Shown: positions 19,987 through 30,101, counted from the stretch's first letter. The stretch is DNA of 43,175 nucleotides from Asterionellopsis glacialis (GCA_014885115.2 WKLE02000285.1:1-43175); one strand, 5' to 3'. Program-made: numbers and translations. Notes: generated by a model not told the origin, from the letters alone.

Positions 19987-22902
19987 CTAAAACACAACTT
20001 GATAGTTCCCATTCGACTTCTTTATGAGAGTGCCCTGATCTCGAATTTCGTCTACAATTGAATGGAAATCGCCCAAATCACAATTGATCCTGTCTGCTAT
20101 GCGGCGCAAGTCATCGATTGTACACTCAGTACCGTTTCCACCAAGTTTCTTCAATTCATTGGCAAAGGCTTTTTTCATTTTTCTCTTGCTAGTTCCTCCA
20201 GCACCTCCTCGTGACCGATCTAGAACTCCATTTTCATCCGCCTATCGCAAAAAGAAAAAACAAAACATTGTATGCCATGAGAACATGACATGTATTGCGA
20301 AAAAAAAATAGTCAATTTAAAAATTCGTATGCTACTCACATGAACTTGTTCGACAGATTGAGCCATAAGTTCTACAACATCAAGTGCATCTTCTTCGAGA
20401 ACAAACTCTCTCAAGCAAGCTTTTGCTCGAGCTTGAGATAACCGAATAAGTGCCTCCAGTTGTCTTGTAGTAATTGGAACAGTATCTTGTGGTCGTGTCC
20501 CATCCTCAGGATACCTTTACAAATTAAAAGGCGATGCGAAAATATAAGTTACAAAATATCTCAACCTTACCAAAACTCGTTTTGAAAAAAAAGAAAGGAA
20601 AGACTTACCTTAGAGTCATAAAGTAGTCACGGAGAACAACAGCTGCCTCTTTCGTCAGTTTGGGTTTACAATATTCGCGCGCATAGGAAATGTAATCTCG
20701 AACAAGGTCTGCCGGCAGAGGATCTTTCTGAAAGTCAGCTACCCATGGGAGTCTGTTAAAAATGATATAACGTAGGAACAACAATATCAGATAATTTCTT
20801 ACAGGTATAATAATAGTTACATAGGTTTACTGTACGTACCTGTCCCTCATGAGCATTCGATTCTCCGTTTTCGTGTCACTCATGTACTCTCGGTTAGTAG
20901 TTGCATTTTGGGATGAAGATGAAGCATTGACTGGATTCTTTGTTTTGGAACGATACAAATTCATGATATTACTCGAAACGAGACGATCCTGATTCCCATC
21001 TGCCCTATCTCGAAGGATAAAGACTAAATCAAAACGAGACAGAATGGGAGTTGCCATATTGAGATTCTCCGCCACAGTCTTGCCCATATTGTAACTGCCA
21101 TGTTTCGGATTTGCTGCAGCAAGTACACTGCACCGAGCAGGTAAGGAGGCTACCACACCAGCTTTGGCGATGGATATTTGTTGTTGTTCCATGGCTTCCA
21201 ATAATCCATCTTGATGAGACTTGGCCATTTTGTCAAACTCATCAATACAACAAACACCCTGATCCGCCAATACCAGTGCACCCGCTTCAATACCAACTTC
21301 ACCTCCCGCTTCCTTGGTGAGGGACACCGTCAAACCCGTAGTGGATGCTGTATTACCACCAACATAGACACTTCGAGCTGCAATCTGACTTGCTGCAAGG
21401 AGCATTTGACTTTTCCCCATACCAGGATCACCGACAATAAGAATATGAGAATTGGAACGAATGGTGTTGCCTTTGTCCGCACCTTGAGTTGCCGGAGGAG
21501 TTCCTCCCAAAAGTCCCAGCAGTATCCCCGCTTTCACCATGTCGTGACCAATAATTGACGGACAAATAGACCTTACCAATAAATCAAACGGAAACGCTCG
21601 TCTCTCGGCAAAACCAAAGTAAAAATGATCCGCATGCATGAGGCTTGTAATGTTCTTCTTTTGCTCTTCCGTAAACGTAATACTCGAACCTTGTTTGGAG
21701 GTACCCCGTTGCTTTAAGTCTCTCCGTCGATTACTCTCGGACAAGGTGGCAACCGAGTGGGCTTTGAGGTAAAGTTTATACGTACTGGTTTCCTGTGCTT
21801 GTCTTCCAGTTTTACCAGCGGAAACGGCCGAATTAATCGCATCGACAATCCCCGACACGGACACTACATCTCCTGGACGGCACGAATCGACTAAATCATC
21901 CAACAATTCCACTTCAATTTGACGTGGAGTCCGACCTGCATGTTCAATACTCTCCTCTTGTGCTTCTTGGAGTCGAAGTTCTTGAGCATTCATGTACCGA
22001 GCCGTATTTCGAATTAGATGAAATGCCTTGGAGCGGCATTTAGAGGTAGTACACTTTGTTGGTACGGAATACTGTCCTCCCTCAAATACATGTGTGATAC
22101 CCGTAAACCCACATTTTTGACAGGAAAAGTCAGCTGTAACGACTCTCAAACGTTTCGGTCGAGCCTTGACGACGTGACCCTTGACGGTGATGAGCTTCTT
22201 CACCAAACTCGTTTTGATATTCGTCATGGTAACCTTGGGTTGAACATGTAGAAAGCGTCCTTTCAAATGACACGTGTCCAAGAATCGCTCTAGTCTGGAA
22301 TAGGGTGATTGCTGCTGCTGCTGTTGTTGATGTGATGCTGCGATCTGCTGTGGCGTTGTGCTTCTCCACATGGTCGATATAGCCAATGCCAATGCCGTAC
22401 CAACCGCAGGGACGGCCAATTCCGGTTTAAAATGTAAAAAGGCACCAAATGAATTTTTCATATCATCATCAACAGGAATGCGTCCTCTCAATTCGAAATG
22501 ATTGAGTTCCTCCACAAAACTTTCGTGAGGAATCGACAGGACTTGTTCTTGTGAGTGACTTAATCGAATCTCCCCTCCTGGTAAAATGACTAACCGTGTG
22601 TACGGTTCCATACATGTCAGATTGACATCCTTTTTCAAATACTGAACATTACTCTGCAGTGAATTGGCGGGTCTCGTGCGTGTTCGATGATATCGTGCCT
22701 GCTGAAGTATCGCCAGAAAAAAGGCATGCAATCGTGCCACTATATTGAGTGTGTTTGGATCGATGGCATTCACACCACCTCTGCCAGTGCGAGGAGTTGG
22801 TGCTTTCGACGAAGAGTCAAATCCTTTAGGAGTTGTTTGTGTTGTCCACAAACGTAATAGATCTCCCTTTTGTGCGGCAGTAAGCTCAGGAGACGGTGCC
22901 AT
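19987..22902 (-). CDS. MCM8: MCM8 minichromosome maintenance DNA helicase
   Basis: Four exons on the minus strand: 22902-20840, 20752-20609, 20514-20340 and 20241-19987. The introns are 87, 94 and 98 bp, GT-AG and phase-consistent, giving 878 residues. An N-terminal OB-fold region has a C4 zinc finger (C261, C264, C284, C289). The AAA+ domain shows Walker A GDPGMGKSQM (491-500), Walker B CIDEFDKM (552-559) and the SRFD arginine finger (622-625). The last exon encodes a winged helix (IDDLRRIADRINCDLGDFHSIVDEI ... GTLIKKSNGNYQVVF). The order and the phrases EAGALVLADQGVCCIDEFDKM and ARCSVLAAANPKHGSYN fit MCM8 rather than MCM2-7. MCM8 works with MCM9 in homologous recombination, double-strand break repair and meiotic crossing-over. 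A short poly-Gln (HQQQQQQQ, about 191-198) is an oddity. Confidence 0.9.
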
Positions 22903-23353
22903 GACGTCTTATTGCTTGTTTTTGTTGACCATTCCGCTATGGTCTGCCATCGAAAACAGACACTCCAACAGAAGAAGAAATAAAACCAGGTCCAACCGGT
23001 ATTTCTGTGTTCCGTTGGGCGGCAGGGTCGGAGGGATTTTCAAAAAATTTGGCGCGCAACACGAACTAATAACAACTTTTGTAGTACCAGGTACCACGTA
23101 CATTGTATTTGTTGAGAGGACAGAGGACTGAAAGTTGGTGGAGACAAGTGTCTTATCCCCTAGAGAGAGGGTATTGTTTGTACCTAGAGTATCAAATGTA
23201 GAAGTAACTTGTAACTGTATGGTAACAGCCCGTAGCGTACCTGTACCTGGATATACGGTAGGACCGACTTGCCCAATCAACGTCATGATTCATTATAATA
23301 TTATTATGTTTTGTTCCAAAGGTTCCTGTTAGATGCACACACATTTTATTTTA
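22903..23353. other. Upstream region of MCM8 with TACCWGGTA/GTAC motifs
   Basis: TACCAGGTA occurs at 23085-23093 followed by CACGTAC, 183 bp upstream of the MCM8 start. GTACCTGTACCTGG occurs near 23238-23251. A 125-codon minus-strand ORF (22909-23286) spans these motifs and has no recognisable features, so I treat the region as promoter and UTR. Confidence 0.45.
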
Positions 23354-24397
23354 CTAATTATAATAATATTTTACTTCCATAAGTTTTGAGAGCTGCTCAA
23401 AGTAATCCTTGGCTGCTTGGAGTTCAACGATGGCTTCATCCATGCTTCCGTCAGTGCTTCTTTGGTCGTTGGTATTTTCATTTTCTTGTGTCTGAGTTTG
23501 TCTCTTTGTAGATGGAAGCAGTTTCAAGGTCATGTCATCACCCCACATTTCAGAACAATAATCAATTAATTCGGGTGATGCCATGGCGAAGAACATAAAG
23601 CCAGCTGCAACTTTAACTAAATTGAGAAATGATGTCAAACTGTCAGCATACGTCTTGATGGAATCGCGCTTGGCATTTTTTTCTTGCAGGATTGCTGTTC
23701 TGTAGTCTTGAGTCTTTTGTAGGTAATCCACCCACTTTTGGACTTGCGAAAAATTTCGAAGTTTAGGAGACGATAAAGGCTCTACACGACTCTTTCGTAG
23801 CAGGACAACCAATTCATCCAACTTTTCCCTCATATTCGAAAAATCCACAGCCATGCTAACTGCAAAATCGATCTGAGTAATCCTTTGGATTTTAGCAGCA
23901 AGGAGTTGGAAATCTTTTTCCGTTGGTTTTTGAAATACCGACGACATGTCATGGATCACAAGAATTTTAATGCAATTTGCTTTGTTAATTTCGCGAAAGA
24001 GCAAATTCGCCATTTCGTACTTTTTGTTATCAATCCGTTCCATCTTGAATACAAATAATAAGGCTGAAATTTCTTGTTCTTTGATCGTATCAATACATTG
24101 ATTATAATTTGCAATAGGGTTGTCTGGTTCTGTACTTGGAATACTGGGCGTATCGATGTACCTTCGATCACCTACTGTCTTGGTATGTATGCAGTGTGTA
24201 CATGATTTGGTTCCGGGACTCGTTTCAAACAACGAGCTTTCCTCATTGGGGTTGTTTTGTGACAGGAATACATTCCCGATAGTGGATCGACCACATCCAG
24301 GTGGACCAATAGACATCAAAGAGACGACATCTTTGGAGTGAGATTGGGGCTCCTGCGTACATGGAACCGCCTTTTTTAACAATTTGTTGGTAATCAT
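23354..24397 (-). CDS. AIG1/GIMAP-like GTPase paralogue with degraded P-loop
   Basis: A 347-residue protein. The P-loop is GPPGCGRST (31-39): the invariant lysine is Arg37, so ordinary nucleotide binding or hydrolysis is doubtful. The G3 position reads YIDTPSI, with DTPS in place of DTPG. A central block FKMERIDNKKYEMANLLFREINKANCIKILVIHD is nearly the same as in the divergent neighbour. No NKxD base-specificity motif is visible, and none is visible in the neighbour. The C-terminal half has a hydrophobic segment (about 255-275, VKVAAGFMFFAMASPELI) and a final helix, KDYFEQLSKLMEV. AIG1/GIMAP GTPases are membrane-associated, dimerise across the nucleotide face and are linked to defence and survival signalling. 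This copy may be a regulatory pseudo-GTPase partner of the next gene. Dynamin-like or other septin-type GTPases are less likely alternatives. Confidence 0.7.
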   Translation of the reverse strand: MITNKLLKKAVPCTQEPQSHSKDVVSLMSIGPPGCGRSTIGNVFLSQNNPNEESSLFETSPGTKSCTHCIHTKTVGDRRYIDTPSIPSTEPDNPIANYNQCIDTIKEQEISALLFVFKMERIDNKKYEMANLLFREINKANCIKILVIHDMSSVFQKPTEKDFQLLAAKIQRITQIDFAVSMAVDFSNMREKLDELVVLLRKSRVEPLSSPKLRNFSQVQKWVDYLQKTQDYRTAILQEKNAKRDSIKTYADSLTSFLNLVKVAAGFMFFAMASPELIDYCSEMWGDDMTLKLLPSTKRQTQTQENENTNDQRSTDGSMDEAIVELQAAKDYFEQLSKLMEVKYYYN

Positions 24398-24740
24398 GTG
24401 TTGCTATCGTTTATCGTTTTTTGCTTTATCTTTCTTTTGTGGAAGTATTCCGGCGTCCCCCGTACAAGGAGCAATCGTGCGTTCATACATTCTTCGATGT
24501 TCATGCCATGACTGAGAACAGCTGAGAACTCATCTTCGGAAGTGGTTTATATACAGTATACAGTTCTATATATGTTTAAATAATCAACAAAGCATGTCTC
24601 GCTCAGTAGTCATGCTTAGCTACTGGACGGATCAAGCATACCAAAACTGAAACGGAAGAACTGACCTGCACATAAAACATCTTGCATACAAAAAATATCA
24701 CGACGATACAAAAAATCAAAACCAAACGTCAACAAGAAGC
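24398..24740. promoter_or_regulatory. Shared bidirectional promoter of the GTPase pair
   Basis: The start codons of the two divergent GTPase genes are 343 bp apart, so both promoters must lie here or overlap. The sequence is AT-rich with TATATACAGTATACAG near 24548-24565 as a possible TATA-like element. No TACCWGGTA motif is present. Co-regulation is inferred from geometry. Confidence 0.5.
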
Positions 24741-25676
24741 ATGACTGAAACTTCGGAAGAAAACATCGCCCTGATGGCGGTTGGTCCCACCGGCGTTGGA
24801 AAGTCCACCATTGGGAACATGTTCATGACAGGAAGTCACCAGGGAGACTTCGAAATGAGTCCAGGAGCCGAGTCTTGTACAAGCGAAGCAAAAACAATAT
24901 CTTATTCCGGTCGGACTTTCACTGACGTTCCTGGTACACCCGATACACACCCCGAAAATACAGTGGATTATTATAACATTTGTATTGATGCCATTAAAGA
25001 GACTGAACTCTCAGCTTTATTGGTCGTATTCAAAATGGAGAGGATCGATACTAAGAAATACGAATTAGCGGAATTACTGTACAGAGAAATAAGCAGGGCA
25101 AATTGTATGAAGTTTCTCATCATTAACGATCACAATCATTACCCCTTTCAACAACCAAATCGGGGGGAATACGAAAAGCTTGCGGCTGAAATCATGAAAT
25201 ATACAAAAATCGACTTTGCCTTCTGTATTGCTATGAATGCTTCGAATATGGTGGAAGAAATTGAAAAATTAGTTGGATTCATAAAATCAACTCGAGTCCA
25301 ACCAAAGACTTCTCCCACCTTGCGCAATTTTTGGGAATTAGGTGAATGGGTTAAAACAGTTTCTAACAAGAAGGAAATGCTGGACGAGACTATCAAGCTC
25401 AATAAGGTAAATGTTAGAAAGCGTCACTTCTACAACGCAACTCTAGATTTATTGGCAGCCGGTGGAGCAGCCTCTGCTCCCTTTGCCCTTGGAATTCCTG
25501 GGTTTGTGACTCTTGCCGCACTAGGTCTTAGGAGAAAATCTGTAAAGAAAATGGTGGCATTGAGGGATAGGATTAACTCTGATGAAGAGAAGGTAAAAAA
25601 AGAAGCACAAGAACTATATTGGTCAAAGAAATATTTTGAAGAACTTACAGAAGCTATTTCTCACAACTCTAGATGA
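24741..25676 (+). CDS. AIG1/GIMAP-like GTPase with intact P-loop
   Basis: A 311-residue protein, single exon. G1 is canonical, GPTGVGKST (15-23, Lys21). G3 is TDVPGTP (Asp62), and a threonine in SCTSEA could serve as switch I. The core block ELSALLVVFKMERIDTKKYELAELLYREISRANC matches the divergent neighbour almost residue for residue. The expected NKxD motif is absent (IINDHNHYPF stands there). The C-terminal part has a hydrophobic segment rich in Gly and Ala (about 235-263) and a basic/acidic coiled coil ending SKKYFEELTEAIS. AIG1-type proteins hydrolyse GTP on dimerisation at membranes, and a similar role is inferred. The two genes clearly arose by inverted duplication followed by divergence. 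Confidence 0.75.
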   Translation: MTETSEENIALMAVGPTGVGKSTIGNMFMTGSHQGDFEMSPGAESCTSEAKTISYSGRTFTDVPGTPDTHPENTVDYYNICIDAIKETELSALLVVFKMERIDTKKYELAELLYREISRANCMKFLIINDHNHYPFQQPNRGEYEKLAAEIMKYTKIDFAFCIAMNASNMVEEIEKLVGFIKSTRVQPKTSPTLRNFWELGEWVKTVSNKKEMLDETIKLNKVNVRKRHFYNATLDLLAAGGAASAPFALGIPGFVTLAALGLRRKSVKKMVALRDRINSDEEKVKKEAQELYWSKKYFEELTEAISHNSR

Positions 25677-25786
25677 TAGAATATATAAACTGCCGCCTTT
25701 GAAATTAAATTTTACCATCATTGGTTAGAGAAAATGATCAAGGAAGACATTTTACAATTTGCTGTAGACACCCTCCGTACCTGCTA

Positions 25787-25812
25787 CAGGTGGTCTAGAG
25801 AGAAACCACCTG
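25787..25812. repeat. Hairpin in the convergent 3' interval
   Basis: CAGGTGGT at 25787-25794 pairs with ACCACCTG at 25805-25812 around a ten-base loop that contains CTAG. GTAC tetramers flank it on both sides. It lies 111 bp past the stop of the intact GTPase gene, between convergent genes. It could form in the RNA 3' end or be another member of the palindromic motif family. Confidence 0.5.
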
Positions 25813-26059
25813 GAGCCGTACTGGCGAAAATGAAGGAAGACACTTCATCACTTTTTTAGTAATCTTTACGTTGTTATAAAATGTATATATATAAAATAAA
25901 AAGTACAATTCATATCACTATTTAATTCCCTCGAAGTTACTTGGCTTATCATTTAAAATGATTTAAAGCATACAAAGCTAGAATGGGCTAAGATGGAAAA
26001 AGAATAGACGAGGAAACTATTTATAGTTTTGAATTGTACCGATTTGCGTTCTTGTTTCT

Positions 26060-26848
26060 CTATACTATTGTTTGGTACGCACCACCTGCTGGTGAATTAA
26101 CTAGAACTGGTTCGAATGTTATAGACTCTGTTTCTGTACGCTGTTGCTGTGGTTGTGGTGGCGCTTGTTGTTGGGGCTGTCGTTGTTGATATCCTTGCTG
26201 AGATGTTGTATTGTGACCACTTAATGTTGTGCCTGTCGTAGGATCATCATAATTGTTCATTTCCATGCCATCAACAGCATCATACGCTCCTTGTTGCATA
26301 GAAAGCAATTCATCTTTGCCTACGATTAAAAGTAGAGCCATTGCCGCATTGAGCCAAAATAAAAGCCCTCCCCAAAACCAAAGGCCGGACATTGTACCTC
26401 TGTTATATTTACACCCACTGAATGACATGTACTCTTGATTGGCTTCACACTTGGACAAATGTCCATAATATACGGAAACGACAAAGGAAAGAATCGAGGC
26501 ACCTACAGAAGTCCCCGCTGAGAGACCTATTGTAAAGTCGGATGGTGCCAAAGCTCGGAAACTAGGACCCGCATTTGAATTATTCAGAACAATCCAAATT
26601 AAAGAATTTTGTGAAATAAGTAGGTATGAAATAAACGATGTACTTATACCCATGTATGGTAAAGAACTCCCCCAAGATCTCATGAGAAAGAATGCATTAC
26701 AAACAATCATAACCCAAACAATGTTTTGCATTAATTTTGGTATCGTATTGGCATGTTGAACTGCATACACAGCAGCCCATTCTGGAAGCCACGAGATGTA
26801 CGCTTGCATATCGTTACGGTTCATTTTTCTTTTCGGTTCTTTTCGCAA
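26060..26848 (-). CDS. Four-helix membrane protein with Gln/Pro-rich tail (unknown family)
   Basis: Up to 262 residues. A start at the second Met (MNRNDMQAYI, from 26824) is equally possible. Four predicted membrane segments lie at about 39-58 (LMQNIVWVMIVCNAFFLM), 70-89 (SFISYLLISQNSLIWIVL), 104-128 (FTIGLSAGTSVGASILSFVVSVYY) and 155-178 (LWFWGGLLFWLNAAMALLLIVG). Between helices 3 and 4 a loop with two cysteines (SKCEANQEYMSFSGCKYNRG) may form a disulphide bond. The tail of about 80 residues is rich in Gln, Thr and Pro and should face the cytosol. The layout resembles tetraspan or MARVEL-type proteins, but no diagnostic motif is present, so I give no function. The 5' region holds CACGTG and TGACGTC boxes. 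Confidence 0.65.
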   Translation of the reverse strand: MRKEPKRKMNRNDMQAYISWLPEWAAVYAVQHANTIPKLMQNIVWVMIVCNAFFLMRSWGSSLPYMGISTSFISYLLISQNSLIWIVLNNSNAGPSFRALAPSDFTIGLSAGTSVGASILSFVVSVYYGHLSKCEANQEYMSFSGCKYNRGTMSGLWFWGGLLFWLNAAMALLLIVGKDELLSMQQGAYDAVDGMEMNNYDDPTTGTTLSGHNTTSQQGYQQRQPQQQAPPQPQQQRTETESITFEPVLVNSPAGGAYQTIV

Positions 26849-26985
26849 CGATCGTATTATATTTGTTGCAGCTTTTTAGTGAGGCGCTTTTTGTGGTCTA
26901 GACTCTTTCGGTCCTGATGCAGAATACTCCAACAATCAGTCACGACCGACAAAAGAGGACTACTTGGTTGATTTGCGTTCGTTGA

Positions 26986-27000
26986 CACGTGATTGACGTC
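26986..27000. promoter_or_regulatory. Adjacent G-box (CACGTG) and TGACGTC elements
   Basis: CACGTG (26986-26991) and TGACGTC (26994-27000) stand side by side about 140 bp upstream of the four-helix membrane protein. bHLH or bZIP factors bind such sites in eukaryotes. Occupancy is inference. Confidence 0.3.
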
Positions 27001-27032
27001 TCCAGCAACTATCTGTGAGCAAGATCTTTCCA

Positions 27033-27323
27033 TTACTCCATCGCCAATATTTTTTTAGATCTCGTGCGATATCTTCTCACTTCTTGTAATCTCGAATTAC
27101 AAGGTATCGTAGGATCTTGTGCTACAAGATAGAGGAGTGACTGGTCGTGGTCATACATCATCATGGGCATATCTTCGTTTTGATCGACTGGAAAAACGAC
27201 TGGTATATGTCTACGTACGTACATGTTGAGTCTGTCCTTCTTTCTGGACATTTTCAACATCCCAAAGAACTGCGTAAAAAAAACCTCAAGTAGAAGCAGT
27301 AAAAAATGAACAAAATTCATCAC
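27033..27323 (-). CDS. Doubtful small protein with hydrophobic N-terminus
   Basis: A 96-codon ORF that starts with a signal-like segment (MMNFVHFLLLLLEVFFTQFFG), followed by a basic stretch (MSRKKDRLNMYVRRHIPVV) and a Met-rich segment, ending SKKILAME. It matches no family I know. A T-rich run before a CAG inside it could instead be a splice acceptor, so the real protein might start elsewhere. It is kept because the amino-acid mix is protein-like. Confidence 0.25.
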   Translation of the reverse strand: MMNFVHFLLLLLEVFFTQFFGMLKMSRKKDRLNMYVRRHIPVVFPVDQNEDMPMMMYDHDQSLLYLVAQDPTIPCNSRLQEVRRYRTRSKKILAME

Positions 27324-27896
27324 GACGATGAAGAATCAAAATGAACGACAGGACACAAAGACACAGCAACAATCAACTGGCCATACATTGTAGATAGCTA
27401 AAAGGCAAGTACGCAAACCTATGTGACATTCCTGGAGAGCCTTGAAAAATGGTTTCTTGTGATTTTTAAATGAATCACTTAGCACGTAAAAACTGAAAAA
27501 TGATGCTTTTTCGTGTTCTTCTATTTTTATTGTTTACCTTCTTTCTAAATCTTCACATTCAACAATCAACTATATCTAGCATTAAAGATAATCTCTAAAT
27601 CATCTTAAACTGGCTCTATTTGATTGTTGAGTATATACATTGGTAGGTTGTTGATTTTCCATAGACAGCATGAGCCAGATACACAATCGTAGACTTTTGA
27701 TACTCTATTTTCAACAAGTCACACCAGCTCCAATATTTCCAGTGTCACTATCTTTTCATTTGTAAATTCAACAATCAGCTTTAATAATTTTCAAAGAATA
27801 AGTAAGAAGAAACAAAAACTTCCACAGGTGGGAGACTCCGATGATTGATTGTTGCTGCTGTCGCTCTTGTAAAAAATATCTTTTAGTATAAAAATC
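27324..27896. other. AT-rich intergenic region, nothing recognised
   Basis: About 570 bp with frequent stops in every frame, several 'caacaatcaact'-like words and no gene, RNA or strong repeat that I can see. It borders the decayed mobile element that starts near 27.9 kb. Confidence 0.4.
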
Positions 27897-28755
27897 CTAC
27901 TCTACTACATGTAGGCATATGGTAGAACCCATATCCAATCCTGTCACTACAACTGTTGACATTATCCAAATAGATCCTAGAATCATAATTTTGGCTGATG
28001 AGTGGTTGTTGAGGAAGAGAGCCATTGCAGCTCCAGACCTGATGGAACAATTCCCAATTTCATTTGGGTCAAAATCAAAGGTGTGTTGGCCACCAAATAT
28101 ACAGCAAACATAATGGAGGAGGTTGTATGTAAATGCCTGGCTGCAGTTGCATTGTTCAGACTGGGGTATTTTGGCTGTAGTTTGGGACAGTTTTAACAAT
28201 GCAATGGACAGCCCAAGCAAGACAGAGAAACAAATAAAATTACGCAGCAGTCGTTGTTGTCATTGTTGTTGTTGAAATTGCATCAATTAGTTTCAGTTCA
28301 TGAAAGTTTATGTAAAGTAATTTCATTGTTTTCAGCATCATTATTTCCATTGGATGCCTTGACTGTTGATTTGGATTCATCATTGTGTGACTTGAATGAT
28401 ATGATGAATTATTATTTTCAAAATCATTCCATATGGTGGGGCATAGAAACCAATGACCAGTTATGTGTTGGGTGCGTGCATCCATTTTGTCACCATTCTT
28501 TTGATCTTTAAAGATTACAATGATGAATTCAACCTGATTTAGTAGTTGTTTGTCAAAATGTGGGATGATGTGATTGTGTTCATCTTGGAAGAAAGTGGTT
28601 GAGAGGTGGAGGATTTGAGTTTTTCCAGGACAGAAGGTTTGGACAAATTTGCAGGGCCTCATTGTGAAGAAGTAGGCACCTATAATGAGATCAACAGCAT
28701 GATAATAAATGTTGGGGCAAGTTTGAGAGCTAGATAGTTTCCACAGCTTAAACAA
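27897..28755 (-). mobile_element. Decayed tyrosine-recombinase element (diatom retroelement type)
   Basis: Two minus-strand frames carry pieces of one protein. The first (28755-28240) contains LIIGAYFFTMRPCKFVQTF, KTQILHLSTTFF and FKDQKNGDKMDARTQHITGH. I recognise these as the core region of a tyrosine recombinase widespread in diatom genomes. The second (28220-27897) contains FDPNEIGNCSIRSGAAMALF and SSAKIMILG, matching the conserved Arg box (usually HSxRSGAAM) and the start of the box that normally reads GRWSSDAFL. The copy is broken. The two pieces are in different frames, the box after ILG is scrambled, and the region with the tyrosine nucleophile is not recognisable. It is an inactive fossil. 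The family assignment is from memory of the motifs. Confidence 0.6.
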
Positions 28756-28883
28756 TAGTTTAGGTGTGATTGCTTTTTGACAATGTTCAGGTGGTACAAT
28801 GAAGATGCTATATACCTTCCCACAATAAAAGAATATAGAAAGGAAAAATTCAACTGAACAGAATCCATAGGCAGCATACTACA

Positions 28884-29226
28884 TGGCATATAAAAGTCAG
28901 CCTCCAGGTTGTAAGAGATTTCTACACAGATTTGTTAATGAGTGGTTACTTGTTCACTCATGCACCAAGCACTACTTGGATGAGACCACTGGAGTATGCA
29001 CTAGCTGTACACAGCAAACCAAAACTCATGAACATCTATTTTGATGCACCAATATCTGCTGAAAAGAAACTCTTTGCCAACAGATTATTGGTTCTATGAC
29101 AAGTCTGCACTAGTAACTGAACAGATCAAAGGAAATGTCCATCAAGTTATAGCATACTGTACAAATTTACAACAAGCTATCAAATCTAGTGAACTTAGCG
29201 ATATGAACCCACTGGAAGCTAGATAA
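28884..29226 (+). pseudogene. Degenerate reverse-transcriptase tail with zinc knuckle
   Basis: A plus-strand frame reads FLHRFVNEWLLVHSCTKHY, then GVCTSCTQQTKTHEHLF, an in-frame stop, and Cys. The C-x2-C ... H-x-H-type knuckle after a 'hxWL' element is the layout found at the end of many retroelement reverse transcriptases (zf-RVT type). The stop inside the knuckle and a frame change into a following ORF (29041-29226) show decay. It lies next to the recombinase remnant in opposite orientation. Confidence 0.45.
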
Positions 29227-29827
29227 AGCTACAGTGAGAGTCCATAGCACTCACGATCAGCACATGCCAATATTCTTTATTATGTGTACTTCATCTCCTC
29301 AGGAGGTATCTCCCATGCAACATGAAATGTGCACAATTCCATTTTCTCAGATGGCACTAGGTAGTTAGTTAATGGAATTAAACAAATGATTACAAACAAA
29401 TATTGGCTATACCTATTCTCAATAAAAAATAAAACCTGATGCTGAACCTGAGTTTTATCCTGGTGCTTCTGACCATCACTTCTACCAACCAGAAATGGTC
29501 AAACTTTTAGTAAGGGTAATATACTAATATGTTTTTATGTGAAACTGCAGGAGAGGCAGGTAATAGTGTCATGCCGTATAATTTTTGGAAAAAAACAGAT
29601 TTTGAAGATTTTTGTTAAAATCAGAAAATATTTCAGTATTCAAATCACCTCTGCTACAGTTTCAGTCAATAAGCGAACTAAAATGGAACATGTGAGAGGA
29701 CTTTCCTAATCTGTTTTCAACCCAGCAGGTAAATATTCGGTGCGCCTTCTGAGGGGTTTGGGATGGAAAACAAGAGAAATAAAAAAATATAAATCTAGAA
29801 ATTTGTGTGGAGAACAAAAAAAAGTGG

Positions 29828-29884
29828 NNNNNNNNNNNNNNNNNNNNNNNNNNNNNNNNNNNNNNNNNNNNNNNNNNNNNNNNN
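29828..29884. other. Assembly gap (57 N)
   Basis: A run of 57 undetermined bases. Short ORFs that cross it are artefacts. Confidence 0.98.
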
Positions 29885-29948
29885 GTGTGATTTACGGTCA
29901 ATACGACCTTACCGAAGCGTAATCTAATAGATTCGTCTCTCTTGAGGA

Positions 29949-30068
29949 CTATAGAGAGTGTGGATTGGAACGAGTGGCTGCAGCTTCGAGTTTTATTGGC
30001 GTCTTATTAATACCATCTTCATAATAACTCATGATTTCCTTTTTACGACCCGTAATTAATTGGTACAT
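29949..30068 (-). CDS. Possible small protein or first exon (39 codons)
   Basis: A minus-strand frame starts MYQLITGRKKEIMSYYEDG and ends ATRSNPHSL before TAG. A second Met begins MSYYEDG. The composition is strikingly protein-like for AT-rich DNA. Its start lies only 33 bp from the divergent WD40 start codon. It may be a small gene or the first exon of a gene that continues into the nearby gap. No family is recognised. Confidence 0.25.
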   Translation of the reverse strand: MYQLITGRKKEIMSYYEDGINKTPIKLEAAATRSNPHSL

Positions 30069-30101
30069 TTTATTATAGCACATCCTATCCTCTAAAAAAA
30101 T

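Noticed and set aside
22909..23286. 125-codon ORF upstream of MCM8
   Set aside because: It overlaps the MCM8 promoter region, includes motif copies and shows no domain.
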